DNA of 64,000 nucleotides from Gorsachius magnificus (Eukaryota; Chordata; Aves; Pelecaniformes; Ardeidae), in the NCBI GenBank assembly GCA_034008185.1, contig CM067084.1, positions 71,086,612 to 71,150,611 of the forward strand, read 5' to 3'. The stretch's first letter is position 1. Each line of letters begins with the position of its first letter. Both the position numbers and the translations under genes were made by a program. Shown here piece by piece: positions 11,701 to 23,162 of this stretch. The notes below the pieces were generated by a model. The model saw nothing but the letters and a program-made list of their open reading frames with translations, was not told where the DNA came from and made no database searches.

Positions 11701-14700
11701 TACTTGGCAAACTCCCAGTGTCATATAGTCCACAGCATCTTGCATCAATATCAGTCCATTTTCAGACCCGGTTATGCCATGGAAACAAGCTGGCTTTATC
11801 TTGTGAAAGCAGATGATGTCCTCACCTGTAAAGCCCCCATTATGATTGTCTGAAAAAAAGTAGCAGATTTTATTTAATTATGTAGTAGTTTAGACTGGTA
11901 TGTGTGACTTGGCTGGACCTGAAAATTTGCCTGAAAATAGACATTTTTTTCATGGCTTTGACAGAAATCTGAGGTTTGCAATGGGGAAGTGACCATTCTC
12001 CCTAAGAGCGCTCTGTTCTGTGGTCCCATCGCATTCATAAATTCCTTGCATATTTCTTTTGTTTAGTCAATACAAACCTCTAGGGTCTCAATTATGTTTT
12101 TACAAATTAAAAGTCCTGCCTGTGCAAGGTATGAGAACATATAAAATAATTTGGGTCAGCTTGCTCGGGTTTTATCAGAACAGGAAAGGGATCATTTTCC
12201 AAGGTTGATACCAGGCCACTGAATAACGAGGAATATGTTGAGCGCTCTGGTGGTCGTATGCCACTGGGGCTTTTCTTTCAAGCCACAATATCCCAAGCCA
12301 AGCTTTTATGTTCCATCTGGAAGCCAACAGGTGAACTGCCTAGGTTTTTCTGCAAACAGATGTTATAAGACTCTTCAAGTGTTTTATGGATAGGAAAAAA
12401 AACCAAACAAACAACAACCCCCCACACACTTAATGTACAACATAGTCTATTCTCAAAGCAGCAAAGTTGTCTGTTATGATAGCAACATCTGAAGTAGGGT
12501 AAAATGAGTTTAGAAATGTTCATAGGCACTGCTCTATGGGAACTGTGTGGCATCAGCCCGAGGTCTTAGACCACTCTTCATCTGCTTTTCATCCAAAGCA
12601 AACCGGTATTCCCTGAACATGTGCTACATGACTTCTAGGGCTATTCCTGTGCTGAGTTAAGATGCAAAGAAAAATGCATTTGAAATGAAGGAATATTAAA
12701 AATTACTTGGTCCAAACTCAGGTACAGATGGGTGTTAGGTATGAAGGATACTTATTTTTCCAGACTAGATTTGTGATCCTCAGTTTAGATCTCAGCATTA
12801 CACTGTAAAGACTGGGCTGCTTAGAAGTAATAGAAAATACCATACATAAAAAAGTTAGAGAAAATATTATCTTTCTGAATAATATTGTACTGGAAATACA
12901 CCAAAATATGCAAACAAAATACTCTTGTGTGCAAGTAGGTAAATGTATACACGTAAGTAACATATGATCTTTACTGTGTACAAAACAATAATGTTCTTGG
13001 AATCCTAAATAATCAAATTACAATCAATGAGAAAAGCCAGCTGGCTATATGAGGTCTTTGTGCATTTGCAGAGTTGGAGGAAAGCTTGACATCTCAATGG
13101 ACATTACATATACAGTTAATAGAACACTTGAAAAAGGCAGCTGTGAATTATTTCTTATCATGGCCTAAATAGACCATTTACATTTTGTCTGGGGAAGAGA
13201 ATTTCTGTAGTTGCCTTAGACATGATTACTGAGTTCAGAGAAGGAAACATTTTAACCAGGACACCTTTCCATCTACGCTTGTTTTGGTAAGGGTTATTTA
13301 TGCTCTTATTAAATCATCTATTAGTAATCAAGTGAGAAAAGGCAGGCAGGAGAGTAAACATGTTGGAAATTAAAATAGGGAGCATTAAGGAAAGTTCCTA
13401 TTTTGCTTGTGTTCTGCAGACTGCAGAGTTGGGCTTTAACACTGCAGCAAGGCAGGAGAGACTTGCTGCTACAAAACCATAGGGTCCATCTGACTTTGGT
13501 GGGTTCTGTGTGGGAAGCTGCTGAGCCACATACCTTCAATCCTGGAAGGATTCCCTCCCAGACATGCAGAAAAAGGTGAAAATCTGAGGTGAGAACTGCT
13601 CCACCAGGGACCAGCTCTGGAAAGAAGCAGTGTCAGTGCAAATCTCCAGGCTGCCACGACATCGCTCCTGGGCTGGGAGCAGAGAGGTGCAGCTTCAGCG
13701 CGTGCTCCCTGTTTCTTTTTGTTTCAGAATTTTTCCACTAACTTATTGACCCATCTTCTCATTTAAAAAGGGCCCTAGTAAATGAGCAGTATTTGTAAAT
13801 GGTGGTCCAAGAAGGTACATGGTCCTCTTTGTTTCAGGTAAATCTTATTTTAATATTGGCTATTTTGGCGTATCTTGGCCTTTTTTTTTCCACCTTGTCT
13901 ATCTAATTCATAACTAATTTCCTACGGTGAAGCAGCAGCCTTGCTAACAAGGGATCATATGGATTATCAATTTAATACCAGTAAAAATTATTATATATTT
14001 TAGCAGTTTTGCAGGGCTGTTTGTCTCTGATTTTTTGTTGTTACATTATGGAACTTAGTGTTACAACAAATCATCTGAATTTGTCTTGCAGTGGGAACGA
14101 TAGCTATCAACCACCCCTCATTTGCCCACCAGAGGTTTACTGAGGAATGGGCACAAAAGGTACCACAGCTCAAAGAGCTGACTCTGCTCTTAAAGCTAAG
14201 GCAAACCACTATGGTTGCAAACCGCTGCCATACTAAGAATTTTTTTAAAGTTTTTGTGTAAAAAAGAGGAAAAAAACACTAAATAATTGTGCTAAATGAG
14301 TTCTTGATATAAAAAGTAAAAAAAAAAGGAAACAACCTGCAAATCCAACCCCCTTCGAAATACAATTTATTGTGACTGTCCCAGTTGTCTCTCACAAATG
14401 TTATGATCCCATTTCTCATTATTTATGCTCACCGTGGTTCTCAAGAGAGCAGTGAGCAACATGCCATTTGGAACTGCTATCACTGAGGGCATACGTAGTT
14501 TAATTATTAAAACAAAGCTGTTGCATAGCATGCTCTAAATGCCACTGCTGCCACTTAGAAACTGATGTGATTTGCATTCCTTTTAATAAATTAGGTATGT
14601 AATTACATTATAAATATAACCCCTAATTGAAGCAACTTCCCCCAGTGGGCATAACTCCATGATGATTTCACACAAACTACCCAGAAGTAGATGCATGCTG

Positions 14701-16086
14701 CTGCAGGAGTGGGAGTCTCGCTAATAAGCACTTAAACATCAATCTTGAGTATTTTTGCAACTTAATGGATCTTGCCTCAGGATATCTCTTAGGAGGATAT
14801 TTGTTCTGCTGTAGTGTGTTGCCTTTTGCTCTTGCCCTCCACTTGTGGCCGTTTGTGTGCGTGCACTTTTTTCTTTGGTAGCTTTTATTTTACATGCCTG
14901 GATACCCACTGGTATATCCATAGTATATAAAGGTAGATGCAAGTCCCCATCCATGGCTATTTCATGTCAGTCATGTACTGGTTTTGTTCTAAATCTATTT
15001 AACTGTCTAAATACAGCTCAATGTTTTAATATCTGTAATGTTACTGAAGCTATTAAGTGAGCTCTGATACCTCAGTTTCCTCTGTGTAGTAACTCATGGA
15101 CACTATTTAGAAGAGCCATTCCCTCCTGAGGGTGCCGGGTAAAATTACATTGTGTGCTGAAGTCCTGTATCATTCTGATTCTTAAACATTTAATAGCTTT
15201 AAATATATTTATTTACCTTAGCTTCTTGGCTAATGTCTAGTCTAAGCAGTTATTTTCTGCTTATCTATAATTTGTTGTCACTTCAGTAAGGAATTTTATT
15301 TCTTCTTTTTGTCTGTACGTCACTTCATATTGTTTCTGCCCAATTTAACTCCCAAGGTGGCTGAATCAATGCATTCAAATAACACCTGCCCATATTTCTT
15401 ATTTCTAGAGAGCATTGTGAAATTGGTGAAAAGGGAGTGTAAATCAATACTTTTAACTAATGTTGCCGTTTGATTTCAGGTTATTGAGATGTTAGGCAGG
15501 ATGAGCTAAAAATAATAAATATTTGTGCTGTGTGATTAAAGAGCAGCTTTACAGTTTCTTGCCCTGATTCATGTTTCCAAGACTACCCCTGGACTTGCCC
15601 TCTGTGTTTGCCACTGGCTCCCCTCTTCGGCTTCCCCTGGGGGGTTGAAAACCTGGTGCTCAAAGCTGAACCAACAAGACACGCACATGAGAGTTAGGAG
15701 TTTTGAGCCAGTCTCTGTAATAGCAGCACAATTCGGTTGCTAAAGCAGTGATGGAGGCCCTGAGGAGCAGCAAAAGATGTTAAGATTTGTTTGGAGTTTA
15801 GGCAGTTTAAAAGGCTCACTCAGTCGCTCTCAAATAGTACAAGAATTTCAACAGCACATTAAAACCTGGAGTCTATCTACCACAGTAACTTACTCCTGTC
15901 GATAAACAGTACCAGGTACCAGAGAGGTCCCAGGAAATAAAAGAACAAAAACAGTCGTTTGTGGATTGCTTACAGTTCAGTTTCTTCCCAACTCCCTTAA
16001 CAATATTTCTGTTTCTAATTCTTATTAAACTCTTACTTCATTACTAATCTAAGTTTTCTGCATGCTTTTGATCTGTGGTCTTAGTT
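8761..16086. other. Unique sequence, no gene recognised
   Basis: More than 7 kb without a supportable gene or clear repeat. Two parts look like possible conserved noncoding DNA: 14560-14640 (octamer ATTTGCAT at 14570-14577 and the palindrome TGTAATTACA at 14598-14607) and 15330-15570 (AT-rich with many regulatory-type cores). The remaining open frames are short and lack domains. Confidence 0.4.
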
Positions 16087-16091
16087 CTACC
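16087..16091. repeat. Left target-site duplication of LTR B
   Basis: CTACC directly precedes the TG end of the LTR and matches 16838-16842 exactly. Confidence 0.8.
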
Positions 16092-16837
16092 TGTGGTGGT
16101 GTGCTTCCCCCTCGTCTCTGACTCCCCCTCCTTTGACCTCTTTCAAGTGATAACCACCTGTGGTGGTGGTGATAGATGCATCTGGTCTGTGTCTGGTCCT
16201 GAAGGATGCACCCACTGGATGTGGGGGGAGACAGATAACAATGCAATAGCCAAGGGCTATTGTGGAATGTGCCCACCTAAGCACAGTGGTCAGTATGCAA
16301 ATATGACTATGAGCCAATTATCTTACCCCCATCAATAGTGAGCAGTCCAAGGGCCCTTTGAGCTCTCCTGCACGGCAGTGGGCTGCATGCCAGGATCTCC
16401 CCTTGAGCAGGGACACCTCTCAAGGTTACTCCTGGAGGTTGAGAGATTCCTTACCACGACAAATTCTCGGTAAGTGACTAACAGCAAGCTAACTTGGAAA
16501 TCTTAGCTAAGTGACATAAAGGATTAATTGCACATATATAATCTTTTAGACATAAACCGTTGACCAAGTCTGGGACTAGGATTGGATCCAACCACACCTA
16601 GACTCCTCTCTGAGGGAGTTTAGAAAGCAAGGGGATTTTTTCTGAACCTTATGACTCAACGGGAGGGTCTCCATGACAGTTTTGTCTGACCCTGTCCTCT
16701 GTGCAGTAAATAACAAAGTGTACCTTGCCATCGAATCTCATAAACTATTGTCGCAGTTACCACTGAACTTTTTTAACTCACTGTTTTACACCAATAAACC
16801 ACATTATTTTTGCCTCCCTCTCACTCCATCCGCAACA
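16092..16837 (+). mobile_element. Solo LTR of a second endogenous retrovirus family (family B)
   Basis: The element begins TGTGGTGG, ends CCGCAACA and is flanked by a perfect 5-bp direct repeat CTACC (16087-16091 and 16838-16842). Inside are a TATA-like TATATAA at 16535-16541 and a canonical AATAAA at 16793-16798, in the order expected for promoter and polyadenylation signals of a plus-strand LTR. At 746 bp it is longer than family A and shares no obvious sequence with it. No internal retroviral coding sequence is adjacent, so it is a solo LTR. An open frame at 16075-16338 overlaps its 5' half and is not a gene. The 5-bp duplication suggests an ERVL-like integrase, which is an inference. Confidence 0.8.
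16793..16798 (+). promoter_or_regulatory. Polyadenylation signal of LTR B
   Basis: AATAAA about 40 bp before the 3' end of the LTR, the usual position for the R/U5 polyadenylation signal. Confidence 0.65.
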
Positions 16838-16842
16838 CTACC
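16838..16842. repeat. Right target-site duplication of LTR B
   Basis: CTACC directly follows the CA end of the LTR and matches 16087-16091. Confidence 0.8.
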
Positions 16843-16939
16843 TAACACTGGCTAAATACACAGTGTTGGGGACATATTTCTTTGGCTTTAATTTACAGGC
16901 TTTCACCATGCTTCTGCTGGGTCTCATAGTAGGAGAAAG

Positions 16940-18016
16940 AATCATAGAATCATAGAATCATAGAATGTTTTGGGTTGGAAGGGACCCCTAGAGGTCATCT
17001 AGTCCAACCCCCCTGCAGTGAGCAGGGACACCGCTAACTAGATCAGGTTGCTCAGAGCCCCATCCAACCTGGCCCTGAATGTTCCCAGGGATGGGGCCTC
17101 CACCACCTCTCTGGGCAACCCGTTCCAGTGTTTCACCACCCTCATTGTAAAGAATTTCTGCCTTATATCCAGTCTAAACCTCCCCTGGTTTAGTTTAAAA
17201 CCATTACCCCTTGTCCTGACACAGCTGGCCCTACTAAAAAGATTTTCCCCATCTTTCCTATGGGCCCCCTTTAGACACTGAAAGACCGCAGTCAGGTCTC
17301 CCTGCAGCCTTCTCTTCTCCAGGCTGAACAAGCCCAATCAGCCGTCCTCATAAGAGAGGTGCTCCAGCCCTCAGATCATTCCAGCAGTCCTCCTCTGGAC
17401 CCGCTCCAACAGTTCCATGTCCTCCTTGTGCTGAGGGCTCCAGAGCTGGACGCAGTACTCCAGGTGAGGTCTCATCAGAGCAGAGCAGAGGGGCAGAATC
17501 ACCTCCCTTGACCTGCTGGCCATGCTTCTCCTGGTGCAGACCAGAGTACAGTTGGCCTTCTGGGCTGCCAGTGCACATTGCCGGCTCATGTCCAGCTTTT
17601 CATCCACCAGCACGCCCAAGTCCCTCTCGGCAGGGCTGCTCTGGATCCTTTCTTCCCCCAGCCTGTACTGATACTGGGGGTTACCCCGACCCCGGTGCAG
17701 GACCTTGCACTTGGCCTTGTTGAACCTCATGATGTTCACGCAGGCCCACCTCTCCAGCCTGTTCAGGTCTCTCTGGATGACATCCCGTCCTTCTGGTGTG
17801 TCAACCGCACCACTCAGTTTCGTGTCATCCGCAAACCTGCTGAGGGTGCATTTGATCCCGCTGTCCAAGTCACTGATGAATATATTAAACAGCACCAGTC
17901 CCAGCACGGACCCCCGAGGGACACCACTCGTCACCAGCCTCCATCCGGACATTGACCACTACCCTCTGGATGCGACCATCCAGCCAGTTCCCCATCCACC
18001 GAACAGTCCACCCACC
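16940..18016 (-). mobile_element. 5'-truncated young CR1 LINE, minus strand
   Basis: The left edge is the reverse complement of the CR1 tail, with repeated ATTCTATG octamers at 16940-16965. The minus strand then encodes the C-terminal half of the CR1 reverse transcriptase. The main frame, 17371-17952, contains [10 protein letters not shown] (motif RT4), FADDTKL (catalytic motif RT5), LGVLVDEKL (RT7) and the [13 protein letters not shown] block. A stop at 17371-17373 and a second in-frame stop further on separate it from the last conserved part (17038-17337, [15 protein letters not shown]...). The matching plus-strand copy at 35500-36519 differs by only about four residues over 165 aligned, so both come from the same recent subfamily. 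A 9-bp gap relative to that copy lies near the 5' edge. Truncation at 18016 is typical of incomplete reverse transcription. Confidence 0.95.
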
Positions 18017-21000
18017 AAAGATGATCAGGCATTTGCCATCTAAAAAAGCCTGATATTTAAATTCAATATGATGCTGTTTCCAGGATTAGGATAGATAAGG
18101 TAAATAAGAGCTGGGTGACCTTAGAAAAGTCTTATCTCTCAAAGAGAACTTGAACAAGGTCATATTGAAGAAGGACAAATCACAACCATTTCTGGTTACT
18201 CTCTATATTCTGTAGACAACACGAAAACCTTCTCAGTTTCTCTGGGAGACATCCAAAGATTAATTCAACCACTTTTATATTTATAGCTGATAGATTGTAA
18301 TATTCTTTCCCCCCAAAACCTCTCATTTTGAAAGATGAAACCTGCATTTCACATACGAGATAAACAGCCCACTTAATTAGTTTAGGACTCTCCTATCTGT
18401 GGACAGACAACTTCTATTTGTTTCTCTGAAGCACGACAGCTGCTTTTCACATAAAGCTGAGAATGCAATGCCGTTTATTTTTCTTTCTGTAAATTGTGTC
18501 ACTAAATACCTAGTTAAACTCGTTAGCAGAACAAATGAAGAAATATGGGAATACCATTTCTGAAGGAGAAGCTGCACAAAACCAGTCTGGCTGCAAAATG
18601 TGTGTTTTTAACCACTGGATCACATTCTTAACTGCATAGCTTCATTGACTTTGATTAATAAAGACCTGGTCTATTGGTTTTCTCTCAGATAAATATTAAT
18701 GTACTCTTCCTGTTGTTTCTAAATGGTTCTCCCTGATACCAAATGCAGAAAGAAGACAGCTGAAGCAAGGCCTTCTTGCTAAGACTTCTAATGGAGGCTA
18801 TGGTATTTTAAACAATATTAAAGAATAAAATGTGCATATGGGGTTGCAAAAGAAGGGGAGCTCTTTCATTTTAGGAAATCTCACTTCTTCACCTGTCCTT
18901 GGATATGGCATTTTCTAAGGCCAGCTCTGCTGTGAATAAATGGATGCTTTTGAGACTTCATCCTTGCCTGGTAAAGTGTTTTGTACTTTCAGCAGCATGA
19001 GCAATCACACCTCCAGCTACACTGAGAAGACAATTAAAAAGAAGAGGGGAACAAGAGGGATCATGATACTTTTTGGCCAGATTATTGTCTCTTAGGATTT
19101 TGCAGTCATGAGGCTGAGGATTATACAAGAGCCTTGGGGTAACCAGTAGCAGCCTCTAAGCTGTAAGCTGTAAAGGTGGTTTTGCTAGAGATGTGAGCAG
19201 AACCTACTGCTTGGCTGTGGAGGAGCACAGTAAGGTCTCGCTCACTCCTATCTGCTGCTACTACTAAGGAAACTTGGTCAAATAACCATGGCGAAGTTGG
19301 GTCAACAGTGAAGGGCTTGCTTTTTGGATGTGCCTAATACAGAGTTTGCTAATTCTCAAAGTGTTTGTGGTGGCTTTTTCTTGGTGGTCCCTATGGCCAT
19401 TCAGCAAAAGGCAAATTTCTCCCCTTCTGCTCCACCACCTTGGAGTGCAACCGTGTCAGCATTGTAGGTGTTGCTGCCCTGAGAACCGCTTGTGTCTGTC
19501 AGATATTGTGTATCTCTGGCTACCCAAATTAAATTTTTGTTAAAGCTCTGAACTGTTAGAGAATAACATTACAGAATTCAGCACAGCTGTGGGGTCATAG
19601 TGTAACGTGCATTTGGAAGATAGATGTGAGCAGCAAGGTAGGAAGATCCTGATCAATACTGCTGGGAAAAATAAGTGGTCTGTACAACATCTGTGTAGGG
19701 AAAGAAGAAAATGTCACCTAATGTTGGGCATGGGAAGCTCAGGGATAGTCACAGTACTTCAGGCTGCTGGCAGGATGCCCTCTCCCAGCTGATCTCCACC
19801 TAAAGGCACGCGACAGGGGTGCCTTGTGTTTCATGTGGGGTAAAAAAAAAGGCTAAACCTTCATGCTCGGCTTGACTCCCTACGGCTTTGCTCCATGTGC
19901 TTTTGCTGCATGACATATGGCTTTATTATGAGACTCACCTTCCTCTTGGGAAGTGTCTTTTCACTGCCTGGGACTTGTTTCACTCCCTCCTGCCATCTGT
20001 ATCTGTGACAGTTGAAACCGCGTTGGTCTGGAGTACGTTCACTGTTCGTTGGTGAAAAACCTCAGAGCTGAAGATGGCCAAGCTGTTTTATTAATAAAGG
20101 CCAAAGTGAATGCTCATAAGGAAGGGATGAGTTACTGCTTTCCAGAGCAGTCACAGTGGTTTCCTCATGATTTTTTTTCACAAAAAATAAGGATCTTCTA
20201 AGTTATTTGACTTGTATTACACCTGATTTCAGTAAAGAATAATTGAATCTACTGTGCCTTTCCTAAAACAGTTTTGATTTACTTCTCTTTGTTCTCCATT
20301 TTAATCCAAATGAAAAAAAGGCATTTACATGTGCTAATTAATTTATTTGTGTTAATGAACATCTACTGATTCATCATTCCGTATTGCACTGAAATTTGAG
20401 GTGTGCTGTAAATCAGGCATGGTTTAGCATACCAACAAAATAAAAGCATTTGTGGGCTGTGGGTTGGTTATGTGTCTACCATAAATAAAGGCACTTAGGA
20501 AATTGAAAAGCACTGACTTCAGGCTGCTGGTTAGAGGAAAGCCCTTGTTTTCAGCCTGCGATGTGGCTCAGCTGTGTTTGTGGCACTGGCTATTTACAGC
20601 CATTTATACTCACATACAGATTTATAAATAGCTTACAGAAATATCGCTGCAGTTGAACAAAGCAGTCTTTATTTTTTCCAGAAGTGATGGTATGAGCCAC
20701 TGAAGGCTGAGGAAGTGGTTGATACAATGTCACAAACAAGACATGGAGGAAAAGCAGCTCTGCCTGGAGCAGGATATCGTGAGGAGATGGACCTAGGGTT
20801 GTCCAGGCAGGACACGACTTTTGGTTGCCCTTGGGGATCTGTTAGACCAGAGCAGCAGGACAACAACCACCCCTTGGCTCAGGGGGTGAGAAGAAGACAC
20901 CAGAGATATGGTTTGGATGTCCTGAGAGGGAAACATTTTTGTTGTGGCTGTTCCCAGTCAGAGGAGCTTCCCCAAAGCCCCTGATGCTGGCGGAAGAGCA

Positions 21001-22097
21001 TTTGAGCATGTCTGAGGCAAAAATACCCAAGATGGGTATGAAATGGACATTTCCAGTAGCATCCTCAGCTGCCTCTCCCCCCATCTGCCCTTCTGCTGGA
21101 CATGCAGAGGCTTGGCTCTGTCCGCTGCTAATGTTTGCCTCAGGCCTTCTGTTTCTCACCCTGGAAACACCTCTACACTGAGCTGACTGGTCCTAGAAGG
21201 AAGCCTGCTTGGAGGGCTGCAAGAGGGCTTGGCAGGCTTTTCTACATCTCTCGGATACCAAGTAATGGGTAAATCACGTGTCCTTGTAAGTCCAGCCAAT
21301 GCAAATGTGGGTCTTGTGCAGTAGATGAGAGAGGAAAAAAAAGGAAAACAGTTACTGCTCAGAGGTGATCTTTTCCTTTTTTCTCTTTTCCTGGTGAACC
21401 TCAGAGCCTCATCTCAGTCTTGGGGCATTTGTGTTGTTCGTTTTTGACCTTTTTTGCCCACATGCCTTGGTACCAGGCTATGATGACCCACCCTTGCTCT
21501 GGGCAGGTGTCTGCAGTGATCAGATGGAGGCTGCAGCTCTGTGTTGGGACAGGCAGCTCCAGGTGGCATGTTAAGGTGGCAGTGATACTGTACCCTTCCT
21601 ACAAGTGTACTTTATGGTTGAAGAATGAGAAAGATTTGGGGTAGGTGGAAAAGGGGAAGGTGTGAATGGAAGGAAACTAGGATCTATGGAAGGGCCAGAG
21701 GTGGGGACCTGCCATGGAGACAGGGGTTGTGTTGGTTATTGCCTCCTGATGCTCAGGTGTTCTGGCAGGGGAAATACCATGGTAAGAAAAGACAAATGGT
21801 GATCTCTGTCAGAATGGCAGTCTTGAGAAGAACAGAAAACTCTCAGATGTGTGTGGGTTAGGAGAAGACTCCTTTCTCCCTTCCTATGTTGAGCACGTGG
21901 GATACTGAGAGAAGGTGGTGAATGTGACTAGTGGCATAAGCCTACAAAACTGTGCCAGGTGTACGGTAGACTTTAAACCCCAACTGTTTACAGCAAAGCC
22001 AAACAGTACAAACCAAACGATGCTTGCTAGCATCCTACACTCTGGGCAAGCTTCCAAGCTGGGTGGGAAGTGAGCTGGAAAATTGCCAGGCGAGTAC
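18017..22097. other. Unique sequence, no gene recognised
   Basis: Only short frames without domains were seen. Some AT-rich parts (for example 20310-20400, with CTAATTAATTTA) could be conserved noncoding DNA. No RNA gene or repeat was recognised. Confidence 0.4.
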
Positions 22098-23162
22098 ATC
22101 CTCTTAGAAGATTTTCTAAGGCATATGGAGGACAGGGAGGTGATTTGAGACAGCCAGCCCAGCTTCACAAAGGCAAGTCCTCCCTGACCAACCTAATGTC
22201 CTTCTATGATGGAGTGACTACATCGGCAGACAAGGGAAGAGCCACAGATATCATCTATCTGGAATTCTATAAGGCCTTTGACACAGTCCCCCACAACATC
22301 CTTCTCTCTAAATTGGGGAGTTATGGTTTTGATGGGTGGACTGTTCAGTGGATAAGGAATTGGTTGGATGGTTGCATCCAGAGGGTAGTGGTCAATGGCT
22401 CAATGTCCACATGGAGACCAGTGACAAGTGGTATCTGTCAGGAATCTATACAGGGACCAGTACTGTTTAATACCTTCATCAGTGACATAGAGGGGTCAAG
22501 TGTACCCTCAGCAAGTTTTCAGACAACACCAAGTTGAGTGGTGCAGTTGGCACACCTGAGGGACAGGATGCCATCCAGAGGGACCTGGAAAAGCTCAAGA
22601 AGGGGACCCATGTGAACCCCATGACTTTCAACAAGGCCAAATGCAGAGTCCTGCACCTGGGTTGGGGTGATTCCTGGTATCATGGACCTGTTAGAGTGGG
22701 TCCAGAGGAGGGTCCCAAAACTGATCAGAGGGGTGGAACACCTCTCCTGTGAAGAAAGACTGAGAGACTTGGGGTTATTCATTCTGGAAAAAAAGAAGGC
22801 TCTGGGGAGACCTTATTGCAGCTTTTTAATACTTAAGGGGGGCTTATAAGTCCAATGGGGACAACCTTTTTTGCAGGGCCTGTTGTGATAGGACAAGGGG
22901 TAATGGTTTTAAACCAAAAGAGGGTAGATTCAGACTAGATATAAGAAAGAAATTTTTTACAATGAGGGTTGTGAAACACTTGAAAGGGTTGCCCAGAGAG
23001 GTGATAGATGCCCCATCCTGTGAAACATTCAAGGTCAGGTTGGATGGGGCTCTGAGCAACCTGATCTGGTTAAAGCTGTCCCTGCTCATTGCGGTGGGCT
23101 TGGACTAAATGACCTTTAAAGGTCCCTTCCAACGCAAATCATCCTATGTTTCTATGATTCTA
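22098..23162 (+). mobile_element. Older 5'-truncated CR1 LINE, plus strand
   Basis: The plus strand encodes the middle and end of CR1 reverse transcriptase in broken frames. [16 protein letters not shown] (RT3) and [12 protein letters not shown] (RT4) are readable in the frame that ends at 22537. The catalytic FADDT block is read in a shifted frame as FSDNT, so the second aspartate is changed to asparagine. Near 22675 about 270 bp are missing compared with 17410-17683 of the minus-strand copy; the sequence jumps from the RT6 region to the block [13 protein letters not shown]. The 3' end (GGTTGGATGGGGCTCTGAGC, then a short octamer tail at 23150-23162) is preserved. Many substitutions and the internal deletion show it is older than the 16940 and 32380 copies. 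It is inactive. Confidence 0.93.

Noticed and set aside
16075..16338. 87-codon frame that could be taken for a small cysteine-rich protein
   Set aside because: It starts outside and runs into the LTR at 16092-16837; the LTR ends and duplication explain the sequence better.
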